Shown here piece after piece: positions 20,562-30,307 of a DNA stretch of 30,307 nucleotides (the first letter of the stretch is position 1; each line of letters begins with the position of its first letter). A model generated the notes under the pieces. It saw nothing but the letters and a program-made list of their open reading frames with translations. It was not told the origin of the DNA and did no database searches. Source of the DNA: Mesotaenium endlicherianum (taxonomy: Eukaryota; Streptophyta; Zygnematophyceae; Zygnematales; Mesotaeniaceae); NCBI GenBank assembly GCA_009602735.1, contig WELA01012439.1, positions 193,433 through 223,739 of the forward strand, given 5' to 3'. A program made the translations under genes and the position numbers.

Positions 20562-23500
20562 ATGAGCACTCCAAACAACCCTTACACATCGTTCGGGACA
20601 GAAGGTACTCAGCCTCAGTATGGAGGAAGTGGCTTGGCGCAGCCTGGACAACAGAGCGATACTAAGCAGCCATTGGGCCAACCCTCTCGCCCAGGTAGAT
20701 AGTATACCACTTAATCTGTCATGGTGTATTGTAGAGAACGTCATCTATGTACACTAGGGAGAACAGGAGGAGTGAAAGGCAATGCTTGTTGTAGCTGCTC
20801 CTCTTCGGTGCGTGCTTTTTCCATCCATCTTTCAGCTTAACTCTTCTTTCAGACAATTTAAAAGTGGCTTCATTCACATCCTTTTGACTTGCATACAATT
20901 GCCTATCAAAAATTTAATGTTAGATGCTGAAAGAGATGGGAATGACCTTGCAAGTTTCTCTTTAGAGCCAGGGTCTGAATTTTCCTCTTGCGCTATAATA
21001 TTTTTAATAATATTGTTCATAGCTAGCAGTTGAAGGTCAGATGAGGTAGCCTGCTGGACAACTGTGTCTCGTTGTCTCTTTTTGTGATGGGTATACAGGT
21101 GGCATGGCCAGGCTTTGGCTGCAGATATATAAAGTATATAGTTTTGTTGTACAAGTTGTGTCTAGTGATACTTGAGGGGTATTGTTTATGCTATGGAGCA
21201 GTCGTCTGGAATTTTTTTGGTGTCAGTGTGTTCCGTGGGGTGACGAGGAACCGCAGCAGCTACAAATGGCCTTAAGTCATGTGCCATAGCTCGTCTTATC
21301 CAGTGGCATCTCCATGTTATCAGGATGTAACGACTGCAATGGTAGTGAAGGTTCACGTGCTTAAGGCTCCAGAAGGGAGTGGAACGTAAAAGTGTCAAAT
21401 ATAGTCGTGTAAGCATTCGAGGCGATGATCTACGCCTCTTCCCGACCGACAGTAGTCGACACAGTGGTGTCAAATGTATTTGAGGGTTCCAGTTTTATGA
21501 GTGGAGTATATGAGACTGTGGTTGCGGAGCATTTTCATTATGCGTGAGTTGAAGCTGTGGCTATCAGAAGTCTATTTTAATGGTCGGTGTTCTGTTGTTA
21601 TTTTTTGGGTACAGTTTTCTATTTCCTGTGTCTAATCACTTGTAACTATTTTTTTCATGGGACTGATTAGCGTTCTTCTTATCGCTGCAGAGGCACACCC
21701 TGCAAATGCGGCAGTCGCTGCTGCCACTTCCCACACAGCGTCGCCGAGTGGCCCTCAGACAGGGTCCCAGTCAACCATGCTGGCATCCGAACCTCAGAGA
21801 AAAGGTACTGCCTGCGACAACATGAAGCTGACTGACTTCTGTTTTTACACACTTACGCAGTCCCCCTACGGCCTCGTACCCACATGAGTATTCATTATAT
21901 TCATGGAGTGTGCCTGCCTCTGTATTAATTTTTAGCATGTGTACTTGCAATGCGTCATGTGACTGAAGAGAGGGTGAAAGAGAGTGCACATGCACCCGCA
22001 CATTTATGGTATGTCTTTATGCAGATGAATGTCTGCCTTCTAGCTGTGGGTTGAGCATACCCATACTTGCAATATACCATTGTGAGTGCAAGGGGAGATG
22101 AAGAGGGAGGGCGAGTGAACTTGCAGGCTCACATCACATAGCACTTAGCATTGTTGCAATCCGGCGACTGATCCAGCAGAGGGCTGCGTCAATGGTTTGT
22201 GACTAGTGCTGCTGTTTATTTCTTAATGGCTGTTGCTGTTTAAGTATATGTCGAGTTTGTTTCTTCCCTGTAATTTAGGCCTTCAGTGTAAGCATGCAGC
22301 AAATAGTAATTTATATTTGTCTTCTATGCAGTTACGTTTTAAGTTCTCAGCTTTTTAGAATGACTGCTGGTTGGCGGAGGAAGGTGCAGCCTCTATGTTG
22401 TTGATATAGGTTCAACTTAAGGGTCTCAAGTTGTGCTTTTGACTCTTTAGTGGTAATATGTGTGCGCTTTTTGATTCAAGTGTTCATAGTCATTTCGTTG
22501 CAAGCAAAATACTTCGTTACATTGGTGTGTAATGACACAAGCTTGTAACAGTGTGCATATTGTGGAATACATGTGCATGTGTATGAAGGGGCTATGTTTG
22601 TCCTGCACTTTGTTCCGAGTATCCAGTACATGGTACTCTTGCGCTTCTTCACAATCACGCACAGGTTCATCATTGAGTGCAGGACATGTGCTGGGGTTGC
22701 AGAATGTCGACACATTACTGGGAAATGAGCTTGTAGTCGCTTTTCAATATTTTGATCAATCTGTTGGGTAATGCACAGGCAAGATGGACGACCTAAAGAA
22801 GGGCCTCATTGATCTCAGCCACCAGGCAAAGACCGTGACCAACAACGTTTGGGGCCATTGTACGTCTACCTCTGTTGTCTCTGCCCTTCCCTCTTGTGTC
22901 TTCGTTTGACAAGTGCTTGTATTTGAGTTACCCAGTTCTATACCGTGTCATACATGGAACTGCCATTGACATAGGAACTGCCATTGACATAGGATTGAAA
23001 TTGAAAGAGTGAAGTCTGTTGAGTTGGGGTAGAGAATGGTCCAAAAAGCTCTGTTCATGATATCTGGGTGTTTAAGTGGAAATGTTCCAAGAATAGATAC
23101 ATGTGTAAGTCTCGAGTCATGAGCAGACTTACATATTTGCAGCTTCTTGCACGGCCACTTGCAGTCAAATTCTTAGTTGTTGCTCTAAGGTTATGTGCCT
23201 TGGGCGGATAGGAGAATCACATGGTTTATTGTTGGTGTGAACTGAAATTGTAGTCCAGCTTTATACCTCTGTACCATGCAGACCACTTACTCTTCTTAAG
23301 CATACACATTTGTATCATGTATGTACGCACATATATGGGGATGTGCAGTGATGTGCGTGTACATTGACTGTGGTGGCAACACATGTGCTGTTGTACTACT
23401 TTTTTCTATTGGACTACCCTTTTCTTTGCTATCTCTTGACGTCAGCCTGCTACTTCACTGGGTTGCACTTTGTGAAGAAGCATGGTGGAGTCAAGAATTT

Positions 23501-24631
23501 TTGCGATATGCATGCATTTCGCACTCCTCCTCTTATTGTACAAATACTCCACATCTTCTGGCTTCACAAGCAGCAACCCGATACTGCGGCTGGCGCTGAC
23601 ATCTATTGGCTATTGTATCTCCCTGGTCCTTAACGTGCAGTGTCGACAGGCCAGTCACCGATGCAGACAGCCGTGGGCAAGCTACAGAACTACAAGTTGC
23701 TTACTCCAGGCAGCGCCCAGAAGCACTGGCGTGAAAACTTTTTGGCCCCCGCCAACGACACGCTAAAAGACTACTACGCGTGTCACTTGTCCACCTCCAC
23801 AGGACCTGTGCCTGGCACTCTCTTTGTGGCTACCCACTCGATCTCTTTTCTAAGTGACAGGCCCCTCTCCTACACCACCTCTCCCGGCCAAGTTGCCTGG
23901 AGCATGTACAAGGTATGACAACTGCCCTCCTCGCACTGACATCTTGCACAGAATGTATGGGCTTGGTAGAAAGCTGAGATCAAGACTGGTTGTGCTTGAG
24001 TAAGCCATCTTGTTGTACTGTTCCATTTGATTGTTTAACCTTTGGCACCTTGTCAGGAGACTCCTATCTCCATCTAGATTCATTCTGTTTCGTATTTGCC
24101 TGATTTGTAAGCTATTCTTGGCCATTTTTTTTGGTGATTTTGAGGGATGGTAATGAGAAATGAAATCTCTCTTTTTCCCAGGTTGTGCTGCCTGTGGAGA
24201 AGGTTGCATCACTCAACGTGCCCACCAATCCCCAGCGCCCTCTGGAGAAGTACATCCAGATATCCATGGTGGATAAGCACGAGTTTTGGTTCATGGGTTT
24301 CATCTCTTTTGACAAGGCACTCTCCCTCTTGCAGTCCACCTGCAACCGCACTTCAAACACTGTACCTGGTTCCACCCAAGGGGCTCAATCTGGACAAACC
24401 CGGGGCGCATTTAACCCAAGCCCAGCTGGATTTGGATCTGGTTCCACCCAAGGTATCCGATCTGGTCAAACCCCAGGGGCATATAACCAGAGCTCAGTTG
24501 GATCAGGTCAAGGTCAATACTACCAGGATGCCCCTCAGCCCCCCTCGGGTGCATATGGACAGTATCACAACCCCCCTAATGCTCAGTCCTCTCAGCAACA
24601 GAACATGGGGATGTACCCTCAGGCTAACTAG
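20562..24631 (+). CDS. GEM-like GRAM-domain protein with long disordered tails
   Basis: Five exons, 20562-20694, 21691-21804, 22779-22859, 23641-23912 and 24182-24631 (stop TAG 24629-24631), in phase, 349 residues. Residues 1-82 are rich in Gln, Gly, Ser, Pro and Ala. Residues 84-110 hold the family's N-terminal block ending in NNVWGHL (compare DNVWNHL in land plants). The GRAM domain spans about 141-252 and contains ACHLSTSTGPVPGTLFV, MYKVVLPV, EKYIQISMVDKHEFWFMGF. GRAM domains bind membranes or lipids; GEM/GER relatives in Arabidopsis act in cell division, cell fate and ABA or hormone responses, but the role here is unknown. Residues 253-349 are Gln/Gly/Ser/Tyr-rich and include a 24-residue repeat (263-283 and 287-307, both opening GSTQG). 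The land-plant family usually has only an N-terminal disordered region, so the long C-terminal tail is unusual. Confidence 0.93.
22956..22991 (+). repeat. 18-bp tandem duplication in a GEM-like intron
   Basis: GGAACTGCCATTGACATA occurs twice head-to-tail. It looks like a recent slippage event in the intron 22860-23640, with no evident function. Confidence 0.85.
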
Positions 24632-24942
24632 TTCATGTACTTGTAGCACGATTGCAGGTATCTGAGAAAGAGGGCAGTTTAGTATCTTGAACTGTGAGAG
24701 GCTGTACGTCTTGTGCTTTATAGTGTTCCTCCCCCATGTACATTAACAAGTTAGAAAACAGTATCTCTAGGGTATCAGGTAGCAATAGGCAGTTTACTCA
24801 TAGGCCTGCTGTGTAAATGTTGAGGTGTGTACTATAAAATACATTTCACATGAATTGGTACTGTTATATGGACTTGAGAAGCTATATGTTGTAACATACC
24901 AAGTAGTTGCACTTCTGGTTATAGCCTTTGTGATGCAAGTTA
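24632..24942. other. GEM-like 3' flank
   Basis: Short stretch between the GEM-like stop and the MITE, presumably the 3' UTR. A TGTAA motif lies in the sequence GTTGTAACATACC at about 24890. No coding signal. Confidence 0.4.
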
Positions 24943-25448
24943 GGCCCGGTTTACAGTGGCCACAGGCACTCAATTGATCAACGCAAATTGCGGAATTGAA
25001 AATTACGAGATCAAAGTGACTAAGACCAAATAGTCGACTAAGTTTCAAATAGCTAAACAAAAAAGCGTTTACAGTGCAAAGGCACAAAATTGATTTGAGG
25101 GGTTGTCAAATCCCCTCCACTCCTTGTCGTCCCAAAATTGTTGCCGGAAAACAGAAAGTACTCCACGAGTACAACCTCATTTGAATCCCCTACCTAATAG
25201 CGACAGTCCTTGTCGATCGAGTGATTGGCAAGGAGGGGTCATTCGAGAGTTCGAGAGTTTGAAAATCCGAGTTCCATTGATTGAAACCATGAAGTTCAAT
25301 CAATTTCTTGACCGACTTTAATCAATCACGTCTCGCCTTAAGACCACTGTAAACGACACTTTTATCGCGCTCAAATTGTACTTGCGGGTACCGATCCGTA
25401 CTTTCAATCAATCAAGTCGCGATCGATTTGCCCACTGTAAACCGGGCC
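24943..25448. mobile_element. Tourist/PIF-Harbinger-like MITE with a nested inner inverted repeat
   Basis: The 506-bp element starts GGCCCGGTTTACAGTGG and ends with its perfect 17-bp reverse complement, CCACTGTAAACCGGGCC. It is flanked on both sides by TTA (24940-24942 and 25449-25451). A 3-bp TTA/TAA target duplication and GG-starting termini are typical of the PIF/Harbinger superfamily and its Tourist MITEs. No transposase ORF is present, so it is non-autonomous. Inside, CGTTTACAGTG (25066-25076) and CACTGTAAACG (25345-25355) repeat the core of the terminal motif in inverted orientation, giving four copies of the putative transposase-binding core. The perfect ends suggest fairly recent insertion, about 310 bp after the GEM-like stop codon. 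Confidence 0.88.
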
Positions 25449-26829
25449 TTAGTCATGCCTGTTGGACATTCTCTGCTCCATTCCTCTGTGATTATATGGT
25501 ATAACTCAACTTAGTAGTTGAAGTGGACACGAAACATGATTATCTTCGTCATGGTGAAGGTTGTTGATTCTTCTCTCTCCATGCGGCTCATTGAGAGCTT
25601 GGGAGCATGAGCACAACATCCCTAAATGCTGTCTTTAAGAGAATGCATACTCTATGAACGTCGTGTGTAGCACATTCTATTCTGATTGCCTTGTTTCTTA
25701 CTTCATTTACGATCACATACGACCTCAAATATGCTTTAAACAAAAAATAATATTGAATCTGCCTTGTATGCAATGCGTAAGGATGCAGTTCTTTCTGATT
25801 GAAGCGTGAAAATAGTGACTTGGAAGGCAAGTGGAATCAAACATGTAATTGAAACTCAAGGTTGAAGTTAGAAAATAATGCAGTATGACCTACTGTTGCG
25901 CATGGAGATGCAAAACCTATGAGAAGCAAGCAAAGAAAATGGTTGAAGTCCATCAATTCACGCGCTACAGACTTCCCAATGTGATTATTGAAGAGGACAA
26001 GCTTTACTTTCATACGAGACATACCCGATATGAACATGCACTTTGGAGGGGTTGAAATGCAAGCGAGCATGCATACTATGGCGGCCACTCATGGAACTTG
26101 CCTTGTTTTTTCTATCTCAAAAAAAAGCTTTTACACCACTTCTCAAACTTCTTCCCTCTTCTATGAGTTGCATGTGTATGTAAGTGCCATTGTGACATGT
26201 AGGTTGCGGAGAAAAATCCACCCAGCTCGACATGGAGTGCAATCAATAACGAACGAAGTATTCAGTGCAAATTGTTATCAAGACTCAATGTGAACTGAGA
26301 ACTCATACCAAGACATGGATTTGGAAGTAAGAGTACATAATTATTGTGCTGCATCCAACATGATTTGGAAACGCTAGTTTGTTTGCATTGCGAGCTTCAC
26401 GAGGTGCTACTATTTTGTGGCAAGACATATTGGGGGAAAAAAGGGGCGGTTACAATGATATTCAATAATGGCTAGTACACAAACAAATATGGTGTAGCAA
26501 GTGGCTTCCACATAACACGTGGAGAGATGGCAAGATCATCACACTAGGTGTTTCTGAGATTTTAGTTGCTAAAATAGCTCATTTTTTAATTCTTGTAGCA
26601 TGAATCAGTCAGTTGTCCACTAGCAAAGTGGCTCTTTGTATCTTCGACTGGGTGGTTAAACTTCTCTACACACTTCACAAAATATAGCAGCGAATTAGTG
26701 TTTGGTGTACGAAGGTGCCGCGTTTTAATCGGGTACCTTTTAATGGCAGTATTAGACAGAGTGCCAGCAAGCGCTAACGAGTCATGTAGTATGATTCAGC
26801 GTGAAATACCTACTCCGGTGCCAAACCGG

Positions 26830-27082
26830 GCTCGTGCAGGCTCGTGCTAACTGCCATGAACAGTCCCCTTACAGTTATGTCGGGGCCTTGTCGATGTCAG
26901 CTCAGGCGTCATAAATGGTCGTAAGGTTGAGTCACAACTGGTCAGACTGGGCCAGACCAGGTCAAACTGGGCCAAACGGGGCCAAACCAGCAGTTCGTAC
27001 GAGGTGAACTGAGGTGAACCGTCACAGGCACACCTTGTCAGCTGTCAGGACGCAACATCGAAGCTAGAGCTCGCTAGAGCGT
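26830..27082. repeat. Cluster of 10-bp-period repeats upstream of the adenine deaminase
   Basis: GCTCGTGCAG/GCTCGTGCTA (26830-26849). CTGGTCAGA, CTGGGCCAGA, CCAGGTCAAA, CTGGGCCAAA, CGGGGCCAAA in tandem (26938-26986). GAGGTGAACT/GAGGTGAACC (27001-27020). GCTAGAGCTC/GCTAGAGCGT (27063-27082). Every set has a 10-bp period (the first array unit is 9), and the cluster stops 2 bp before a TATA-like run. Confidence 0.8.
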
Positions 27083-27084
27083 CT

Positions 27085-27095
27085 TATATATATAA
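27085..27095 (+). promoter_or_regulatory. TATA-like element, candidate core promoter of the adenine deaminase
   Basis: TATATATATAA lies directly after the decamer cluster and 505 bp before ATG 27600. If used, the 5' leader would be about 480 nt or contain an intron. This is composition-based and unproven. Confidence 0.3.
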
Positions 27096-27599
27096 CATCA
27101 CTTAGCACGTAACATCATAACAAAACACTCCCTGTTAGTCGACGGTGTACAATGCAGCACAAAGCAGGACTTCCCGTTGCTGCAAATGCTGCTAAAAGGA
27201 AGTAAAATATGAGTCAGCGGTGACAAGCAGTGCACCCACAGTATGCATGACTTGTTATATGGTGCACTCCTCGAACCTGCGTTATACCGCTGCGTCAAAA
27301 TTGGGGTGCTTGAAGGCGTGGTCTCGGGTCTGTGTTGTGACCTGACTGGTCATGTCCAAGTACTACTGAAGCATTGTACAGTGAAGATCCTCTTTACCAT
27401 CACGCTCCTTCGCGCATGGAACGCAAAGCAATTGCTATTCCAGCATACATGTAATCCTTTTCGCACGTATACTACTTCGCATGAGGAGTCAAAAGGACTT
27501 GTAGCAACCCCTTGCTCGTATACGACTTTTGGTTGAACTTATAGTTTTCTACAATTTGCATTCCAGATTGACTCCTGTAGTATAGAGTCGTCAGGCACT

Positions 27600-29524
27600 A
27601 TGGGCGAAGCAAATCTGCACCAGGCAAGTGCAACAGGCACAAAGTCGCTAGGACAATCGCATGATCACGCCACCCATCGACACGATCACAGCCACATCCA
27701 CAGCATCATTAAGGCATTGCCCAAAGCCGAGCTTCACATACATGTGGAGGGTTCACTAGAGCCTGAGATGATGTTTGAGATGGCTGGAAGGAATAACGTA
27801 AAGCTACCCTACAGTTCACCAGAGGAAGTGAGAGCTGCCTACAAGTTCACAGACCTGCAATCATTTCTGGACATTTACTACTTGGGATCACAGGTGTGTG
27901 CAATTTCTACATTCTGCAAGTTAGACCCTTGAAACCAATATGTACTTGTACGTATGACACGAGATTGGAAGCATCCCGTATATGACGGCAGGTCCCCTGA
28001 GAGCTGTTATGGCTACATGGACATATGCACATGCATTGATGTTACATTAGTCTATTTACCTATTCAATTCTTCATTTCTTTTGTCAATTATTTGTTCGAA
28101 TACTGATTCAATTCACTGTATACATTATCACAAGAGTGGTGCCCGTGTTTCTCTCACAAGTGCTTCTTCGAGGCTTTCCCTAAATAAGTCGTTTCCAGCT
28201 CATCTCATCTCATCACATTGTGCTCAAAAAACTTGTGGCATATGCGTGAAGTCAACAATGGAGCGTAACCACGTACAGGCTTGACAAGTGTCAGCAGTAC
28301 GGGTACTTTTTCTTAAGTAGCGCGTGCACGTGGTTCTGAAAGGCACAAAGGTGCGTCCTGCACGTGTGCCCCTTTTCGAAGCAAGAGAGGTGAAGTACTG
28401 GTTGGGTAGAAAGGACTCGCAGAGGCAGAGTTAAGAAAGAGACATGCTTCCGCAGTTGAGCTACATCGAAGACGAATGAAGGCAACGAGATGAAACGTTT
28501 GCAGGAGAGCACAGCGGTGAAACAACTAGTAGATGTCGATTGCACCCACCGCGTGAGCATCCAGCAGTTATTCTCTCATCCGCACTGTGCTTCTGGGGAG
28601 CAGGTGCTGCTGAATGAGGAGGACTTCTACGACATGGCCTGGGCGTATCTGACGCGCGCACATGCGGAGGGTGTCGTTCACATTGAGGCCTTCTTCGACC
28701 CCCAGGTGCACTGCGCTCTGCGCCCTGCGCAGCCTGGCAACAGCAGCTGAGACGTGTCAATCAGAGCGCCCAGCCTGTCTAGAATGAAGACAGAACTCGC
28801 CAGAGCGCTTCACCAAGTGTGAAGTTTGTCAAATACCTGGCCAAAATTTGTCATCGACTGTGCCAATATAACGAAGGCACTAGAGTGTGCTCGCACACAG
28901 GTGCATGTGAGTGTGCGCGTGTACATTTATATCGGGTTCTGTGACCTATGCGCGCATTCGTGTGCTCGTGTGCTTGTCGTGGGTCCTTGAACGTCTACCA
29001 TCATGTGCACATTACGTCTGTTCGGCTGCATGAAGATATGGGAAGGACAGTGTTTTGCGCGTGCTGACTTCTCCTTCAAGCCTGCCCTGTGGGCATCTGC
29101 CGAAGCACGCAGTAAACTTGAGACAGGCTCGACTTCTTGCCTTCTCCTCAGGGGCAGCAGAGGAGCTAGCTGGGACCTTTCTGATAATGCACAAGGAAGG
29201 ACATGCATGCATGTTGGGGGCAGTATGAATGTGCTTTTTCCTTCAACAGCAGCTGTGTGCAGTGCAAGTGAGGGCCAATAGTGCCGCTCCTCCTCCAAGA
29301 AGGCTGCAACCGCAGAGGGTGCACCTCTGCCGTTTGCCAGCCTCCAGCTTCGCCTTTTCCCCCCGCCTGCACAACGATTCCACCCCACCCCTCCACCTCC
29401 CCCCCCTCTCCCCCCCCCTCTTCCTCCGCCTCCCTCATCCAAACTCATAAGAGTGTGTGAGTGTGTGTGTGAGTGTGTGTGTGTGTGTGTGTGTTTGTGG
29501 GCATGTGCGTGCTTGTGCCTGTAA

Positions 29525-29555
<31 letters not shown>

Positions 29556-29827
29556 TTGGGGATGCGGGGAGAGCTGGGGGCCTGCGGCAGACGCACACGT
29601 CGAGGGGCGTCCCGTTCGGGCTGGTGATCAGCGGGCTGACGCGTGCCTTCAAGCAGGCGCGGGCGGCATACGGGATCTCGTTCCACCTTATCATGTGCTT
29701 CCTGCGCGACCTCGACGAGGCGGATGCCATGGCCACGCTGGAGGTCTCGCTGCCGTTCAAGGAGCTCATCACAGCCGTCGGGCTGGACTCCTCCGAGGCC
29801 GGGCACCCCCCCGAGAAGTTCGAGCGG
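27600..29827 (+). CDS. Adenine deaminase (ADA superfamily, Aah1/bacterial type), 3'-partial
   Basis: Three in-phase exons, 27600-27893, 28604-28705 and 29591-29827, give the first 211 residues; later exons lie outside. Family landmarks: ALPKAELHIHVEGSLEPE with metal-binding H46 and H48, FTDLQSFLDIYYLGSQ, EEDFYDMAWAYL, HIEAFFDPQTHTSRGVPF, LIMCFLRDL and GLDSSEAGHPPEKFERV. These match fungal Aah1 and the bacterial adenine deaminases of the adenosine-deaminase superfamily, which hydrolyse adenine to hypoxanthine and ammonia in purine salvage. The other metal and catalytic residues (HAGE and SDDP regions in the family) would be in the missing exons. Residues 21-34 hold seven His in fourteen positions, an extension absent from the microbial enzymes I know. 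The donor at 29828 (GTGCGT) fits the end of a homologous block. GC3 rises from about half in the first exon to over 90% in the third. Confidence 0.88.
29390..29557 (+). repeat. C-rich, (GT)n and (GC)n tracts before an adenine deaminase acceptor
   Basis: A pyrimidine stretch with C runs at about 29390-29425 is followed by (GT)n at 29453-29496 and (GC)n passing into (GT)n at about 29524-29557. All lie in the intron 28706-29590, ending about 30 bp before the acceptor AG at 29589-29590. Confidence 0.85.
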
Positions 29828-30307
29828 GTGCGTGTGTCGCCGCTGGTGCTGCTGACGCCGCCCCACGAAGGCACGGATATGTGTTGACGCTGGCCGCACG
29901 CAGTGCGCACACGCTCTTATTTGCAGTGCGTTGTCTGTAGCAGTAATAGCCTGTGCGATCGCTCCCCTGTGAGGCATCCGGGGATATAGAGAGAGTCACG
30001 GCGGTGCCCCCTTGGAGGGAGGAGGCTGTGGGGCACTCCCTCTGTGGAACGACACCTTTTCACATACTGTGCCCAACTCTTCCCCCACGTCTTTAGAGCA
30101 GCACACAAGCTCAACATGCAGAGCCCACTGTTAGACTTGGTCCGAAGATTGACCCTGAGTCGCACTAGGCTGCAGGTAGGCGAGCAACAGCGCCCCTCCT
30201 GTGCCACAAATTTTTGGAGCTCCCTTTTTCGAGCAGCACGCTGCCTGGGTCCAGTCATCTCGCGATCCTTTCCTCTCTCTCCTCTACTCCCCGCCCTCAC
30301 CCCCCCC
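29828..30307 (+). other. Probable intron of the adenine deaminase, to the window end
   Basis: No exon matching the next expected block of the adenine deaminase (the HAGEEG region) was found. A short coding-like stretch at about 30086-30174 ends before GTAGGC, but has no family match and no proper acceptor that joins it in phase with a sensible protein. Confidence 0.45.

Larger units (their letters stand above)
25449..27599. other. Intergenic region and 5' flank of the adenine deaminase gene
   Basis: No gene supported between the MITE and ATG 27600. From 26710 onward it is dense in short repeats: GAAGGTGCCGCGTTTTAATCGG-like composite (26711-26732), decamer pairs and a five-copy decamer array (26830-27082), then a TATA-like run. 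An acceptor-like sequence (TTTGCATTCCAG) near 27555-27567 would allow a 5' UTR intron, but this cannot be settled from sequence alone. Confidence 0.5.

Noticed and set aside
24147..24665. 172-codon plus-strand ORF over the last GEM-like exon
   Set aside because: Alternative frame of the repeat-rich tail; the frame giving KVVLPVEK and HEFWFMGF is the real one.
28927..29910. 327-codon minus-strand ORF, longest in the window
   Set aside because: It runs antisense through (GT)n/(GC)n repeats and the GC-rich third exon of the adenine deaminase; low complexity and no domain.
30086..30174. Possible further adenine deaminase exon
   Set aside because: No acceptor joins it in phase and the translation does not resemble the expected HAGEEG block.
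1..30307. CRISPR array, prophage or prokaryotic operon
   Set aside because: All confident genes have spliceosomal introns and no spacer-repeat arrays are present; the decamer arrays have no spacers.

Overview
This is nuclear DNA from a green eukaryote, most likely a streptophyte (charophyte-grade) alga or a close relative. Genes are split by many GT-AG introns, intergenic spaces are kilobases long, and introns carry (GT)n, (CT)n and (GCT)n tracts. The proteins are typical of the green lineage: a plant-type COP9 signalosome subunit 1, a thylakoid CURT1 protein, a GEM-like GRAM protein, a plant-type RING-CH membrane protein and two OEP7-like envelope micro-proteins. I cannot name the species.

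Layout: (1) 154-2031 +, the last four exons of CSN1. (2) 3144-4421 +, a three-exon metallothionein in which each exon encodes one nine-cysteine module. (3) 4422-8339, mostly gene-free, with a perfect hairpin and one weak, decayed reading frame. (4) 8340-8771 +, two single-exon ORFs resembling chloroplast outer-envelope protein OEP7, 105 bp apart. (5) 12662-9767 -, CURT1 in seven exons. (6) 15587-19217 +, a RING-CH (C4HC3) transmembrane E3 ligase in five exons. (7) 20562-24631 +, a GEM-like GRAM protein in five exons with disordered tails. (8) 24943-25448, a Tourist/PIF-Harbinger-like MITE. (9) 27600->29827 +, the first three exons of an Aah1/bacterial-type adenine deaminase with a His-rich N-terminus; the rest lies beyond the window. 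Exon joins were checked by reading phase, and the protein lengths close exactly.

The genes are unrelated housekeeping, plastid, metal-binding and purine functions, as is normal for a eukaryotic region; there is no operon or defence-island logic. The least explained signal is in the 5' flanks. Many short direct repeats there have a period of exactly 10 bp (one DNA turn), from simple pairs to a roughly 13-copy array. Two flanks, those of the OEP7-like pair and CURT1, share the same decamer ATGCSRAACC as a tandem pair. Other points of interest are the 3x9-Cys metallothionein, abrupt GC3 steps inside three genes, and several perfect hairpins.
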